DNA from: Phymorhynchus buccinoides
Lineage: Eukaryota > Mollusca > Gastropoda > Neogastropoda > Raphitomidae
DNA: 64,000 bases
Reading direction: 5' to 3'
Assembly: GCA_017654935.2 (NCBI GenBank)
Contig: CM065687.1
Location: 14,444,144-14,508,143, forward strand
A program made the position numbers and the translations under genes. Of this stretch, positions 25,201-34,450 are shown one piece after another. The number at the start of each line of letters is the position of its first letter. Position 1 is the stretch's first letter. The notes beneath the pieces were generated by a model that made no database searches, had not been told where the DNA came from, and saw only the letters and a program-made list of their open reading frames with translations.

Positions 25201-26110
25201 AAATGTCTCCAGGTAATTTCATCGCGAAATTGTTCTCTGTAGATTTTGTCTCTGCGGGAAAAGTTTTTAAAATACGCTCCATAAACCAGCGAGCATTAGC
25301 AGCACAGGACATGCAAAGGGAGGGAAATCGAAGTTTTGTAAGTAGAGAGTCCGAGAAGAGAGAGGAGAAGAGAGAGAGAAGACAGAGAGAGAACCGTGTG
25401 TGTGTTGGCTGCGCGCGCGCGCGCGTGTGTTGGGTGTGTGTGTGTGTGTTGGTGCTGTGTGTGTGTATGTGTGTGTGTTGTGTTGTAAATCACGTTACAG
25501 CTTTGACCTTCGAAGTACGTGTTCTTTTATTCCAGAATATAATGTGCCTTCGTGTACATAACATCATTGTATTATTTATCATTTATCCCTTTGACTATGT
25601 TTACCGCGGTAAGAGTGGGCGCAACCTTTATTCAGCCAACCACATTTTGTAGGGGGGGGGGGGGGGAGGGATCGTGTGGTCCTTCCTCCGATGTGTTTGG
25701 GTTAGTATTGTGTGCGTGTGGATGTAAACTTGTGAAAGATGTTTTGTGGCATTCTAGTGGGGAGGATTGGGCTGGTTTGGTATCATTCTCCTTATGTCAA
25801 GTTGAATATTTAAGGGAAAACAGTGGAGAATCTGAAAGGTCTCCACTCAAAAAAATGTTCTCCACTACAACGATTAAAGTTGTGTTGTTTTTTAGTCATG
25901 AATCTATCCCAAAAAGTGGGCATGTTCATTAAAAGCCCCTGCCTATTAACCATTTTACCCAAGTTAACCACTTTTAGTATTAACAAAACATATCCAGGTC
26001 AAAATTGAAATACAATAACAACCACCCCTTTTGGGAATATGCAGAGACTATTTTAAAATTAAATATTTATTAAGGTTGGGGATACGGGCAGGGGAGTAAA
26101 ATGACCGTCT
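25201..26110. other. Non-coding end of copy 1
   Basis: GA and GT microsatellites at about 25345-25480 and a G-run of 14 at about 25652-25665. It lacks a segment of about 480 bp that copy 2 has at 53968-54450. After about 26074 the last 37 bases before the gap do not match copy 2. Confidence 0.6.
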
Positions 26111-26610
26111 NNNNNNNNNNNNNNNNNNNNNNNNNNNNNNNNNNNNNNNNNNNNNNNNNNNNNNNNNNNNNNNNNNNNNNNNNNNNNNNNNNNNNNNNNN
26201 NNNNNNNNNNNNNNNNNNNNNNNNNNNNNNNNNNNNNNNNNNNNNNNNNNNNNNNNNNNNNNNNNNNNNNNNNNNNNNNNNNNNNNNNNNNNNNNNNNNN
26301 NNNNNNNNNNNNNNNNNNNNNNNNNNNNNNNNNNNNNNNNNNNNNNNNNNNNNNNNNNNNNNNNNNNNNNNNNNNNNNNNNNNNNNNNNNNNNNNNNNNN
26401 NNNNNNNNNNNNNNNNNNNNNNNNNNNNNNNNNNNNNNNNNNNNNNNNNNNNNNNNNNNNNNNNNNNNNNNNNNNNNNNNNNNNNNNNNNNNNNNNNNNN
26501 NNNNNNNNNNNNNNNNNNNNNNNNNNNNNNNNNNNNNNNNNNNNNNNNNNNNNNNNNNNNNNNNNNNNNNNNNNNNNNNNNNNNNNNNNNNNNNNNNNNN
26601 NNNNNNNNNN
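26111..26610. other. Assembly gap, 500 N
   Basis: Exactly 500 N. It ends the copy 1 contig and begins 30 bases before an orphan exon. Confidence 0.99.
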
Positions 26611-26641
26611 TTTGTTTATTGTATATTCTTATGACGTGCAG

Positions 26642-26772
26642 GGAGGGGATGCGGACAGCAACGCCTGTGTGGCAGGAGCGGTGCTGGGCTGTAAACTGGG
26701 ACTGGACCACATCCCTAACTCCTGGAGGACAGGCCTCAAGCACACAGAGTTTCTGGACCGCATCATTGAAAG
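26642..26772 (+). CDS. ADP-ribosylglycohydrolase family, single internal exon
   Basis: A 131-bp exon bounded by GACGTGCAG at the 5' side and AG|GTGGGC at the 3' side encodes GGDADSNACVAGAVLGCKLG, then an IPNSW motif, then LKHTEFLDRI. GGDADSN followed by AxxGAxxG is the C-terminal metal-binding signature of the ADP-ribosylglycohydrolase (DraG/crystallin J1) family. These enzymes remove ADP-ribose from proteins or small molecules using two Mg ions, held partly by the Asp residues of this motif. The exon starts in phase 0 at GGA and leaves a two-base overhang. Upstream exons must lie in the gap or elsewhere, and I could not identify the next exon with a matching phase. Family call firm; which member, and whether the gene is complete, unknown. 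Confidence 0.75.
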
Positions 26773-26938
26773 GTGGGCAAACACAGGCATAATGATACAC
26801 TGTAGCATAGGCATTCAAAATGTACTTTATACGACCTTGTACTAAGAAGGTTGTGGTCTGGGCTTTTGTTTCAAATCTGTTTGCTTTTCTGTTGGTCTGT
26901 TTGTCTTTCTGAGGATTTTATAAGAAAAAAAGTTATCA

Positions 26939-27150
26939 GCAGGGCTCCCAATCGTCCCGCAAAACAAGGGGTCCCAGGAACTCCTTCACTTACAGTATAG
27001 AGGGTCCTAGAGACGGGATAGAGGGTCCCAGTGGCATTGTGAATGCTAAAAATAATTTTTCTAGTGCATCCCTGAGACCCCCTGCACATTCCTTTGGAGG
27101 GTCCTTTAGAATTTTAGTACTTCCAATGGGGGTCCCTGGGAGCCCTGGTC
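26939..27150. mobile_element. Small inverted-repeat element (GGGCTCCCA termini)
   Basis: CAGGGCTCCCA at about 26940 is matched by TGGGAGCCCTG at about 27137, with GGGTCC-rich sequence inside. About 210 bp, non-coding; probably a MITE or SINE-like repeat. Confidence 0.5.
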
Positions 27151-27874
27151 AGATTTAAAGTGACTTTGGTGGGTGTTTAAGGTTTCAGTTGTAGATGTTT
27201 GTCTTCCCAACAATATATTTATTTCTGTTACCTACAACCAGGGAGGTTTTACATTCCTGTCACATCCCAGTTCTTCAAGAATATTATTTTTAACTATTGA
27301 AGTTAATTTGGAATTTTATCAGATAATGTTTTAAAAAAAAAAAAAATTCTTAGCTGGTAGAATCGCTCAAAATACTGTGAGCTTATTTGTATTTGATAGG
27401 ATTTATTTTTTGGATTGTAGGGTAATAGTTTTGAAACAAGATCTTTTTTCTTGTTTACATGCATGTTTTGAAGGGATTTAATACCTATAATTTATTGCTG
27501 TTCTCCAGTTATCAATGTAATAGCTTAAATTATATGGTTGTATACAGAGGAAGTGATTTTGTGCAGGTGTCTTTTGTGTGTGTGTGTGTGCTTGCACACA
27601 ATTATGTGCATGCATATACATAATGTGTATGGATAGTTTTTAACTTTTCGACGGTTCTTTTTTGCATCCCACATAATAAACCTATGCGTTGATGAAACCA
27701 CACATCAGGAAAAAAGCAGGAATCCTGATTTTGTCTCTGTTGATTTTCAGGAAATCCTGAAATCGCATGGTTGAAAATACTTTAGCGACAAGCAGTTCCA
27801 CTGGAATGATACAAAAAAAGGTTGTTTCACAGTTGTAAAAAGAAAGATGAAAGCTGTGTATCGAGACGCTCTTT
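27151..27874. other. Non-coding, intron-like
   Basis: AT-rich, no exon recognised. Contains an A-run near 27330 and a short GT run near 27578. It may be intron or 3' flank of the glycohydrolase gene. Confidence 0.4.
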
Positions 27875-27878
27875 TTAA

Positions 27879-28412
27879 CCCTCTCACGGCTGCATACGCC
27901 AGATCCGACCGATTTTTTCTTTACCATTGGCTCCCGTAGCCCCCGATTGCGCCCGCTGAACGCCCGGTCTAGTAGTTTCACTTTCACTTTTGCCCTACCC
28001 ACAATGCAATATACTAAGTTAGTTCTTCCTGTTCCTGACTCTCAGTGGTCCGTTTTTGGTTCTTACAGCAAGGGAAAGGACCCACTAGTCTTTTTGAACG
28101 GATTTTTCGAAGTGACCCCAAATTTTTTTCTTCTTTCCACGTGACGTGCGCAGTATTGACTCGGCGCGATGCTCGGAGCGCCATTACGGATTTTTTAATT
28201 CCAATTCATGGTTTGTTGTGTGACAGTGTGTTAGCTTTGGAATGAAAATATCATCATTGCTATTCAATATGCATCTTTCAGAAATTAAATGTGAGTTAGA
28301 CTTTATTCTGGGTGATTTTTTTAAATAAAAGATTTGGTGTGACATTCAGAGTTACTTCCCATCACTTGGTATTCAATATAGATTATCGGTTTGATTGATC
28401 AGAGTGAGAGGG
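27879..28412. mobile_element. piggyBac-like non-autonomous element with TTAA duplication
   Basis: The element begins CCCTCTCAC and ends GTGAGAGGG, flanked on both sides by TTAA (27875-27878 and 28413-28416). TTAA target duplications and CCC-starting termini are hallmarks of piggyBac transposons. No transposase ORF is present in its 534 bp, so it would be mobilised in trans. Confidence 0.75.
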
Positions 28413-28510
28413 TTAATGATAAAAGTCCAAAAAAAACAATCTTTCAGCTTCATGGGGTGGCCCTTAACCCCCACAAAGGGGTTGATTCCACCAAGGCAGC
28501 CGCTGGAGCC

Positions 28511-28666
28511 GGTCTACCTAAAATACGAAAACGGGCGAAAACATAAGAGACTGAATCTGATTCAAAGGGATTACGCTGATCTTGGGTCATTACGTCAATT
28601 TTAACACCATGGGCAGCATCTAAGGAACCTTTTTCGTTTTCGCTCGTTTTCGTATTTTAGGCACAC
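28511..28666. mobile_element. MITE with 26-bp inverted ends and 11-bp flanking direct repeat
   Basis: CCTAAAATACGAAAACG near the left end is matched by CGTTTTCGTATTTTAGG near the right; 25 of 26 terminal bases pair. The 11-base sequence CCGCTGGAGCC flanks it at 28500-28510 and 28667-28677. A target duplication of that length fits Mutator-type elements (8-11 bp). Confidence 0.65.
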
Positions 28667-28932
28667 CCGCTGGAGCCCCAGCCTTCCTGCTTTTCACTTT
28701 CCCCAGCTTCCACACTTGACTATTTGCCTTGGCATAAGGCTGTGTCAGAACAGCTGACATAAGCTAGAACACCAAGGCTACATCAAAATGTTACGTTTTG
28801 CGTAGGTTGTCTTCAGCCATGACAAGTTCCTAGCATAACATCTTCTGTCTAAAATCCTATAAAGTCGGAGTGTGGCTGCCCACGTGGCGGGGTGATCAAA
28901 AACGGTCACACGTGTAATGTTCTCATCCCCAG

Positions 28933-29138
28933 CTGGTGCATTTGTACCATAGTGCTTGGGCTGTTGGGATGATCCCTGGAGTCTTTGGGTAAGACAACAA
29001 CAATAATAACAAACAACCCTTGCCTATGTGACACCATTCATTTTTGTTTTCAGATGGCTTTCTCTTCAGAAGGAAGTGGCCAGTCAAACATCGGCGGTGG
29101 TGCAGGAAAGCGAAAATGCCCCCCTTCCGCAACAGTGA
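28933..29138 (+). other. Candidate terminal exon pair, function unknown
   Basis: A 56-bp segment after CATCCCCAG (28933-28988) ends at GG|GTAAGAC. After a 65-bp intron-like stretch ending TTTTGTTTTCAG, a second segment (29054-29138) continues in frame to TGA. Together they read LVHLYHSAWAVGMIPGVFGW, then a polar Gln/Ser/Glu-rich tail. The first part is hydrophobic enough for a membrane segment. The frame does not join the glycohydrolase exon upstream (phase mismatch), so this would be another gene or a missing exon intervenes. Supported by two acceptor sites, one donor and an open frame only. Confidence 0.3.
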
Positions 29139-30079
29139 ACCCCACACGTGACCAGTGACTACCGTTCTGAGCTAACAGTAACAATGGAAAACATATGGTA
29201 CTACATACCTGGCCCAACAATAGGAGCTGATGAGAACCTTTCAATATTAGAGCAACTGCACACACAGAGAGAGAGAGAGAGACTGAAACTAAAAACTTTA
29301 TTTTGCAAGGATACAGATTTTAGGCTGGTCCTATTCTCCCAATCGATAGAGAGACAGACAGACAGATAGATACAGAGAGAGAGAGGGGTGTCATATGACA
29401 TATATGACCGAAGTAGGAACACGAGAAAGTGGTAGAGAGAGAGAGAGAGAGAGGGAATGAGAGAGAAATAATTTTAATATTACATTACAGAGATAGTTAC
29501 GTAAGAGATGGAGAAAGAAAGAGGAATTGCCTAAGAGAGACACAGAGAGAGAGGGGTGGATAATTATAAACTTTAATAAAGCTGCAAACCTTGGGTTCAG
29601 GCTTTGTACCATATCTTTATGTTTACGATAAGCAAAGACACTGAAAAGAAAAGACTAACATCCGGTCCCTTTTCCCTATATGAGTAGTGAGGACAGAAAC
29701 ACTGGTTATGTCCCTTTTAAACAGGACACATTACACGTCGATAGGCCAGTTGAATTCTCCTTTCAAATTCCAGTCTGAGTTTTTGGATAGCCGTCACTGT
29801 GAATGGTGTACTGTCCCCACTAACGATAACTCTATCAGCCCTGCTCGCTGTAACTCTTAAGTAGTCCATCTTACCCTTTTAGAGTCTTTGCTATAAGGCG
29901 ATACTTTTTTTCCCCAGACTCTGACCCCTGTGCCATATATTGATATAATATGATTAATAAAATAGCAAGAATAACGAAATTTGAATTTTGTGTAAACAAT
30001 ATTGGGGATGCCTTATGATAAAAGGGCCTTATAGTAAAACAAAAATGGTATTCATCCTTTGGAAGCAGACAGTGTAGAA
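29139..30079. other. Non-coding with GA runs and a decayed MITE
   Basis: Short GA runs at about 29267-29281 and 29432-29453. About 29876-30045 (CTATAAGGCG ... ATGCCTTATG) resembles the internal sequence of the mariner-like element at 33234-33885 and is probably an old copy. No gene seen. Confidence 0.45.
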
Positions 30080-31934
30080 CTGTCGTAGACCAGTCATTAC
30101 TGACATCATGAATGAATCTCTTATCACTGGCATAGTTCCGCATTGTTTTAAGCATGCTTTAGTCATACCTCTTCTTAAAAAGTCAAACCTCAACCCCGAG
30201 CAGCTCAAAAATTATCGCCCAGTTTCGAACCTGCCATTCCTTTCTAAACTTCTGAAGCGCATTGTTCTCTCGCAGCTATTAGCTCATTTAGAGTCCAACA
30301 ACCTTCGGGAACCCTTTCAGTCAGCCTATCGGAAGCATCACTGTACAGAAACTGCCTTGCTTAGGGTTGTAAATGATCTTTTACAAGCTTCTGACAGGGG
30401 TTGTGTTACAATGTTGTCGTTACTCAATTTGTCGGCGGCGTTCGACACCATTGATCATGGTATTTTACTTGCTAGATTATCCCAGCACTTTGGTTGTTCA
30501 GGAACGGTCCTGAACTGGTTCACTTCTTATCTTCAAAACCGCACACAATGTTTCCTGATAAACGGTGTTAGATCTGCAAATTTTGAGCTCAACTTCGGTG
30601 TGCCCCAGGGCTCGGTGCTCGGGCCTGTTCTTTTTACTATGTATACCAGGCCCCTCAGCTTTCTTATTGCACAGTTAGGCACTCAGTACCATTTCTTTGC
30701 TGATGACTCTCAGCTCTATCGTTCAGCGCAGCCTGAGAATCTTGCTTCCACTTGTGATTATCTACAGGCATGTATAGAGAGAGTGGCTGAGTGGATGTAT
30801 GGAAATAAACTTAAAATGAATGATGAAAAGACTGAAGCAATGTGCGTAGGATCAAAATCAAAATGCAAAGATATTACACTGAAAACCATGTCTGTGCATA
30901 AATCTGAGATTCCATTTTCTTCTTCTGTGAAAAACCTGGGGATTTTTCTAGATCAGTCCCTTACCATGGAAGTACACGTGAACAACCTCTGCAAAGTTTT
31001 GTACTTTCAGCTCAGAAGAATAGGCAAAATTCGTTCTTATCTCTCAGTTGACTCTACAAACAAACTATGCGTCTCTTTAATTCTTTCTAGACTTGACTAC
31101 TGCAACTCCCTCTTGGCTGATCTTCCAGAAAAGCTGATTTCCAAACTCATTCAAAATCACGCTGCCAGACTTGTTCTTAGAAAGAGTAACAGATCCTGTG
31201 TTACTGAGCTACTGAAGACCCTGCACTGGCTCCCAATGAGAGCCCGCATTGAGTATAAAATTTCCATCATTTGTTTTCAGATTGTCAATCTTGAATGTAT
31301 GCCATCCTATTTATCTGATCTTGTCTGTCCTTACACGCCCTCAAGAGCTCTCCGATCTCAGGATGCCAACCTTCTCTCTGTCCCCCGCTTCTCTCTCAAC
31401 TCCTTCGGCAAAAGAAGTTTCTCTGTCTGTGGCCCTGTCACTTGGAACTCTCTACCAATAACTCTCCGCCAAATCCAGTCTCTACCCACCTTTAAAAAAC
31501 ACCTGAAAACACACCTCTTCAACAAACATCTGTAAAACACAGTTTTGCCCTGATGTCAGTCATGCGCATGAGCTTGAATTGAATTTGTATTGCTTAAAGT
31601 CTTAGAACTTTTGTCTTAGAAATGGTTTTAGTGCTTTTATCTTAGAAATGTGAATGTATATTGCTTAAGGTTTTTAGTGCTTTTTTTCTTAGCATTTCTT
31701 ATTATGTTCTCTTTGTTTCCTTATGCTCTGTCTACCTGTCCCTCTCTCTCTCTCCCTCCCTTCCCCTCTGTCTCTCTCTCTCTCCCTCCCTCCCCCCCTA
31801 TCTCTCTTTCTCTCTGCCTCTCCGTCTTACTCCTGTCAAAGTTTGCCCTGCCCACTTGTCTCCGCCTTTTTTTGTGTCTAACCCTGAACCCCCCCCTTAC
31901 CTGACCCCTCCACCTCCTCCCTGTCTCCTCTCTC

Positions 31935-31967
<33 letters not shown>

Positions 31968-31987
31968 TCTCTTCATGCCTCTCTCTC

Positions 31988-32022
<35 letters not shown>

Positions 32023-32200
32023 GTGTTATTAAATAATAATGTTACTATTATTCTATATCATTGTTATGAAACATGGTGTGTCAATGTGTTAATTTTTAAT
32101 TTATATTTTTACATGGTTTTATCAATGCTTGTAAAGCGCCAGAGAGCTTGCTTTTAGCATGATTTTTATCGCGCTATATAAGTGAAATTATTATTATTAA
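30080..32200 (+). mobile_element. 5'-truncated CR1/L2-like LINE
   Basis: The element starts inside the reverse transcriptase (in-frame TAG at about 30078, no endonuclease), carries the 475-codon pol remainder, a CT-rich 3' UTR (about 31740-32023), and ends with AAAGCGCCAGAGAG...GCGCTATATAAG followed by an ATT-repeat tail at about 32185-32200. 5' truncation plus a short repeat tail is the usual form of such insertions. I could not define a target-site duplication. Confidence 0.85.
30108..31535 (+). CDS. LINE reverse transcriptase fragment, catalytic Asp of motif A lost
   Basis: The 475-residue open frame reads the palm and thumb of a CR1/L2-type reverse transcriptase. NYRPVSNLPFLSKLLKR is at about 35-51, the motif A region LLNLSAAFDTID at 105-116, GVPQGSVLGPVLF at 164-176, FFADDSQLY at 196-204, and WMYGNKLKMNDEKTE follows. 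The tail ends RSFSVCGPVTWNSLP then FKKHLKTHLF, as in full-length relatives. The frame is undamaged, but residue 107 is Asn (AAT at 30426-30428) where the family has the first, metal-binding Asp of motif A, so the enzyme should be inactive. The first Met is only the first ATG after truncation. It reverse-transcribed LINE RNA at nicked target DNA in its intact form. Confidence 0.9.
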   Translation: MNESLITGIVPHCFKHALVIPLLKKSNLNPEQLKNYRPVSNLPFLSKLLKRIVLSQLLAHLESNNLREPFQSAYRKHHCTETALLRVVNDLLQASDRGCVTMLSLLNLSAAFDTIDHGILLARLSQHFGCSGTVLNWFTSYLQNRTQCFLINGVRSANFELNFGVPQGSVLGPVLFTMYTRPLSFLIAQLGTQYHFFADDSQLYRSAQPENLASTCDYLQACIERVAEWMYGNKLKMNDEKTEAMCVGSKSKCKDITLKTMSVHKSEIPFSSSVKNLGIFLDQSLTMEVHVNNLCKVLYFQLRRIGKIRSYLSVDSTNKLCVSLILSRLDYCNSLLADLPEKLISKLIQNHAARLVLRKSNRSCVTELLKTLHWLPMRARIEYKISIICFQIVNLECMPSYLSDLVCPYTPSRALRSQDANLLSVPRFSLNSFGKRSFSVCGPVTWNSLPITLRQIQSLPTFKKHLKTHLFNKHL

Positions 32201-32369
32201 TCTTGATTGGCTCCACCAGTACTTTTTTTGCGCTGTGTTCAATGTGTAAGTGTTCAAGAAAATATGTATTGCAGACTACTTCTATGCATTGTATATCGGA
32301 GTACATATTTGAATACATATTATTAAGTACGTTTCTGCAAGTAAGGCATCAGTATGTTAGTACAGAACG
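32201..32369. other. Short non-coding spacer
   Basis: AT-rich sequence between the LINE tail and the tandem repeat; nothing recognised. Confidence 0.5.
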
Positions 32370-32665
32370 TGATTTCTTCTGTATTATCCGTTTATTTAGC
32401 TGCCTATAAGTTTTGTTTATTTTGTTGATTTTTTTATAGTTTTTTGATCTGAATGTAAGCCACACTGAAATCTGTTTCTTCTGTGTGCCTTGTATTATCT
32501 GTTTATTTAACTCTCCATAGTTTTTTGTTTGTTTTTTATCTGAATGTAAGCCACACTGAAATCTGTTTCTTCTGTGTGCCTTGTATTATCTGTTTATTTA
32601 ACTGTCCATAGTTTTTTTTTGTTTTTTATCTGAATGTAAGCCACACTGAAATCTGCTCTGGAATC
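32370..32665. repeat. Tandem repeat of about 90 bp, three units
   Basis: Three successive units share ATCTGAATGTAAGCCACACT, TGAAATCTG and TTGTATTATCTGTTTATTTA, differing mainly in T-run length and in the first, more diverged unit. Confidence 0.85.
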
Positions 32666-32764
32666 TTCTGGAAATGAAAATATTATTTCCACCTACGTGT
32701 ACTTGTATTTGTGGCTGAAGTTTGGGCCTTCAGTACAGTAAGAGCTGTGCCGTAAACAGAAACC

Positions 32765-32919
32765 TGGGACGGTATTCATGTCGAGATAGCATGAGACTTA
32801 GCATGATGCTAACTTAGAAGCTCTTCCAAAAGTCCTATTAAATCCTATAGGACATTGGAAGAGCTTCTAAGTTAGCATCATGCTAAGTCTCATGCTATCT
32901 CGACATGAATACCGTCCCA
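32765..32919. mobile_element. Perfect foldback element, 65-bp arms
   Basis: 32765-32829 is the exact reverse complement of 32855-32919, beginning TGGGACGGTATTCATG and ending CATGAATACCGTCCCA. The 25-base centre itself pairs (GTCCTAT with ATAGGAC), so about 150 bases can fold into one hairpin. No ORF and no clear target duplication. Perfect arms point to a recent insertion or to gene conversion between the arms. Confidence 0.9.
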
Positions 32920-33233
32920 GATCTATAGAAAACAATCCTGGTGCAGCTTTGTCTTTGTCAATAAGCATGTCTCTCAAACTGGGGATCCAGCATTGGCACC
33001 GGCAGTTAGTGCTGCAGCAAAGGGGCTTAGTAGACCTTTGGGGACCTTCCCCAGTGTCAGCTGTCATACAGACCTTTTGCCTGGTAAGAGAGTGGACAAG
33101 ACTTCTCCACCATAAATACATTACTGCCCAGTGATCCAGAGCAGCAGTCAGAATGTCTTTGTGAATAAGTATGTCTCTCAAACTGGGGATCCAACATTGG
33201 CATCAGCAGTTAGTGCTGCAGCAAAGGGGATTA

Positions 33234-33885
33234 CCGTATTTTACGAAATATAAGGCCATACTTTAGTTCCCACATTTCTTCTTCTTCGATCGCTCACATG
33301 TTTCCTGTTAATTGAGCGCATATGCGTCATGCTGCCGTTTAAGAAACAGTTAGGCCCAGCAAGTCCGACTTCGGCTGAATGAAATCTTTTTGAAAGTGTT
33401 TCTTGAAAAAAAGGCAGGAGAATGCACCGGAAAGGCAGAAATATAGTAGATGACAGCAAGCAAAGAGAAAAGGCAGAGTCAAAGAGAGTGACAGATTAGC
33501 GGAAGTTACAAGCACAGAACTTCCAGAAGGTGGGGGAACTATTTGTACAAAAGACACCACACACCCCGGTATCCCCACAGGGATTTTCCCAGACTGAGAT
33601 CCCTGTGCCTTATAATGTGACTGATAATATAGTAAGGAAATAGAGTAACCAAATCTGAATTTGGAGTCAAATTTTGGGGGTGCGCCTTATACAGTGGAAC
33701 CTCCCTCATAAGACCTCCCATTGTAAGACTCCCTTCCATATAAGACCTACTTCTGTGAGACATTGCCCTTCTTTGTAAGTATTAACATTACCTCCATTAT
33801 AAGACCCCCTCCCTTATAAGACCTCATTTTGGATGATTTTTTAAGGTCTTATAAGGGAGGTTCCACTGTAGTCCGTAAAATACGG
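33234..33885. mobile_element. Mariner/pogo-like non-autonomous element, TA duplication
   Basis: Begins CCGTATTTTACG and ends CGTAAAATACGG, flanked by TA (33232-33233 and 33886-33887). The uninterrupted unit A shows the empty-site context: GGGGCTTAGTAGACC against GGGGAT-TA...TA-GTTGGCC. With the nested insertion removed, the terminal match continues through TATAAGGC. No transposase ORF. Confidence 0.85.
33692..33868. mobile_element. Second TA-flanked MITE nested inside the first
   Basis: Terminal inverted repeats start CAGTGGAACCTCCCT and match over 23 of 24 bases. Flanking TA at 33690-33691 and 33869-33870. It interrupts the right end of the outer element, so it arrived later. Confidence 0.9.
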
Positions 33886-34082
33886 TAGTTGGCCTTTGGG
33901 GACCTTCCCCAGTGTCAGCTGTCCTACAGACCTTTTGCCTGGTAAGAGAGTGGACAAGACTTCTCCACCATAAATACATTACTGCCCAGTGATCCAGAAT
34001 GAAGACAGGAAATCTGTGGCTAAAGGAGCGAGGATGTCTTGGGCATGTTTTTAGGGTGCTCATGTGTGCGTTATCGAATCGA

Positions 34083-34430
34083 TGTTTATATCCACCATGG
34101 GGATACCGGGGGATCGTTCAGCACAAATAGTTCCCATACTCTCTGGAAGTTCCGTGCTAGCAACTTCCTCTAATGTATCACTCTCTTTGACTCAGCTTTT
34201 TCCTTTTCATACTGTCAACTATTTTTTTGCCTTATCGGCCTGTTCTTCTGCTTTAAAAAAAAAAAAAGTTCCAAGTATTTGTTTCCCTATGATCTCCTCC
34301 AACATTGGAATGTTTGGCTGAATGCAGCGAGGAGACAAGTAAAATCGGAAAACCAGACACATCTCACCCATTATGGCCATATCATATGCCTGGGAACGCA
34401 TAAGAAGAAGAATGTTTATGATTACATGTC
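34083..34430. mobile_element. Inverted fragment of the outer mariner-like element
   Basis: CCATGGGGATACCGGG, AATAGTTCCC, CTGGAAGTTC and TCACTCTCTTTGACTC follow, in reverse complement, the internal sequence of 33234-33885 (about 33590 back to 33410). It ends about 20 bases before the duplicated block begins. Confidence 0.65.
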
Positions 34431-34450
34431 AATGATTACGCATATGTCTT

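Larger units (their letters stand above)
6003..26074. repeat. Copy 1 of a 20-kb duplicated block (whole contig between two gaps)
   Basis: Starting at TGCTTTTGACGG right after the first gap, this sequence follows 34451-54800 in the same order and orientation to about 26074, where the copies diverge in the last 37 bases before the second gap. The offset is about 28.4 kb at the start and 28.2 kb at the receptor. Two parts (about 7085-8165 and 16130-22070) match copy 2 closely, with mostly substitutions. The rest carries frequent single-base deletions and insertions relative to copy 2. A retained haplotype contig is likeliest; a true segmental duplication cannot be excluded. Confidence 0.9.
32940..34010. 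repeat. Head-to-tail dimer of a dispersed repeat of about 200 bp, second unit interrupted
   Basis: Unit A (about 32940-33137) and unit B (about 33138-33231 plus 33888-34010) share TGTCTCTCAAACTGGGGATC, GGGGACCTTCCCCAGTGTCA and ACATTACTGCCCAGTGATCC. Unit B is split by the element at 33234-33885. Related phrases occur near 9930 and 38420. Short ORFs in it recur with the repeat and are not genes. Confidence 0.85.

Noticed and set aside
24591..25242. Cys/Val/Leu-rich ORFs that look like membrane or metallothionein-like proteins
   Set aside because: They are frames of the CTGTCTGTGTGT minisatellite, open in several frames at once.
32867..33181. Minus-strand ORFs containing HWAVMYLWWRSLVHSLTR (also 33824-34063)
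   Set aside because: The phrase recurs with the dispersed repeat dimer; it is repeat sequence, not a gene family.
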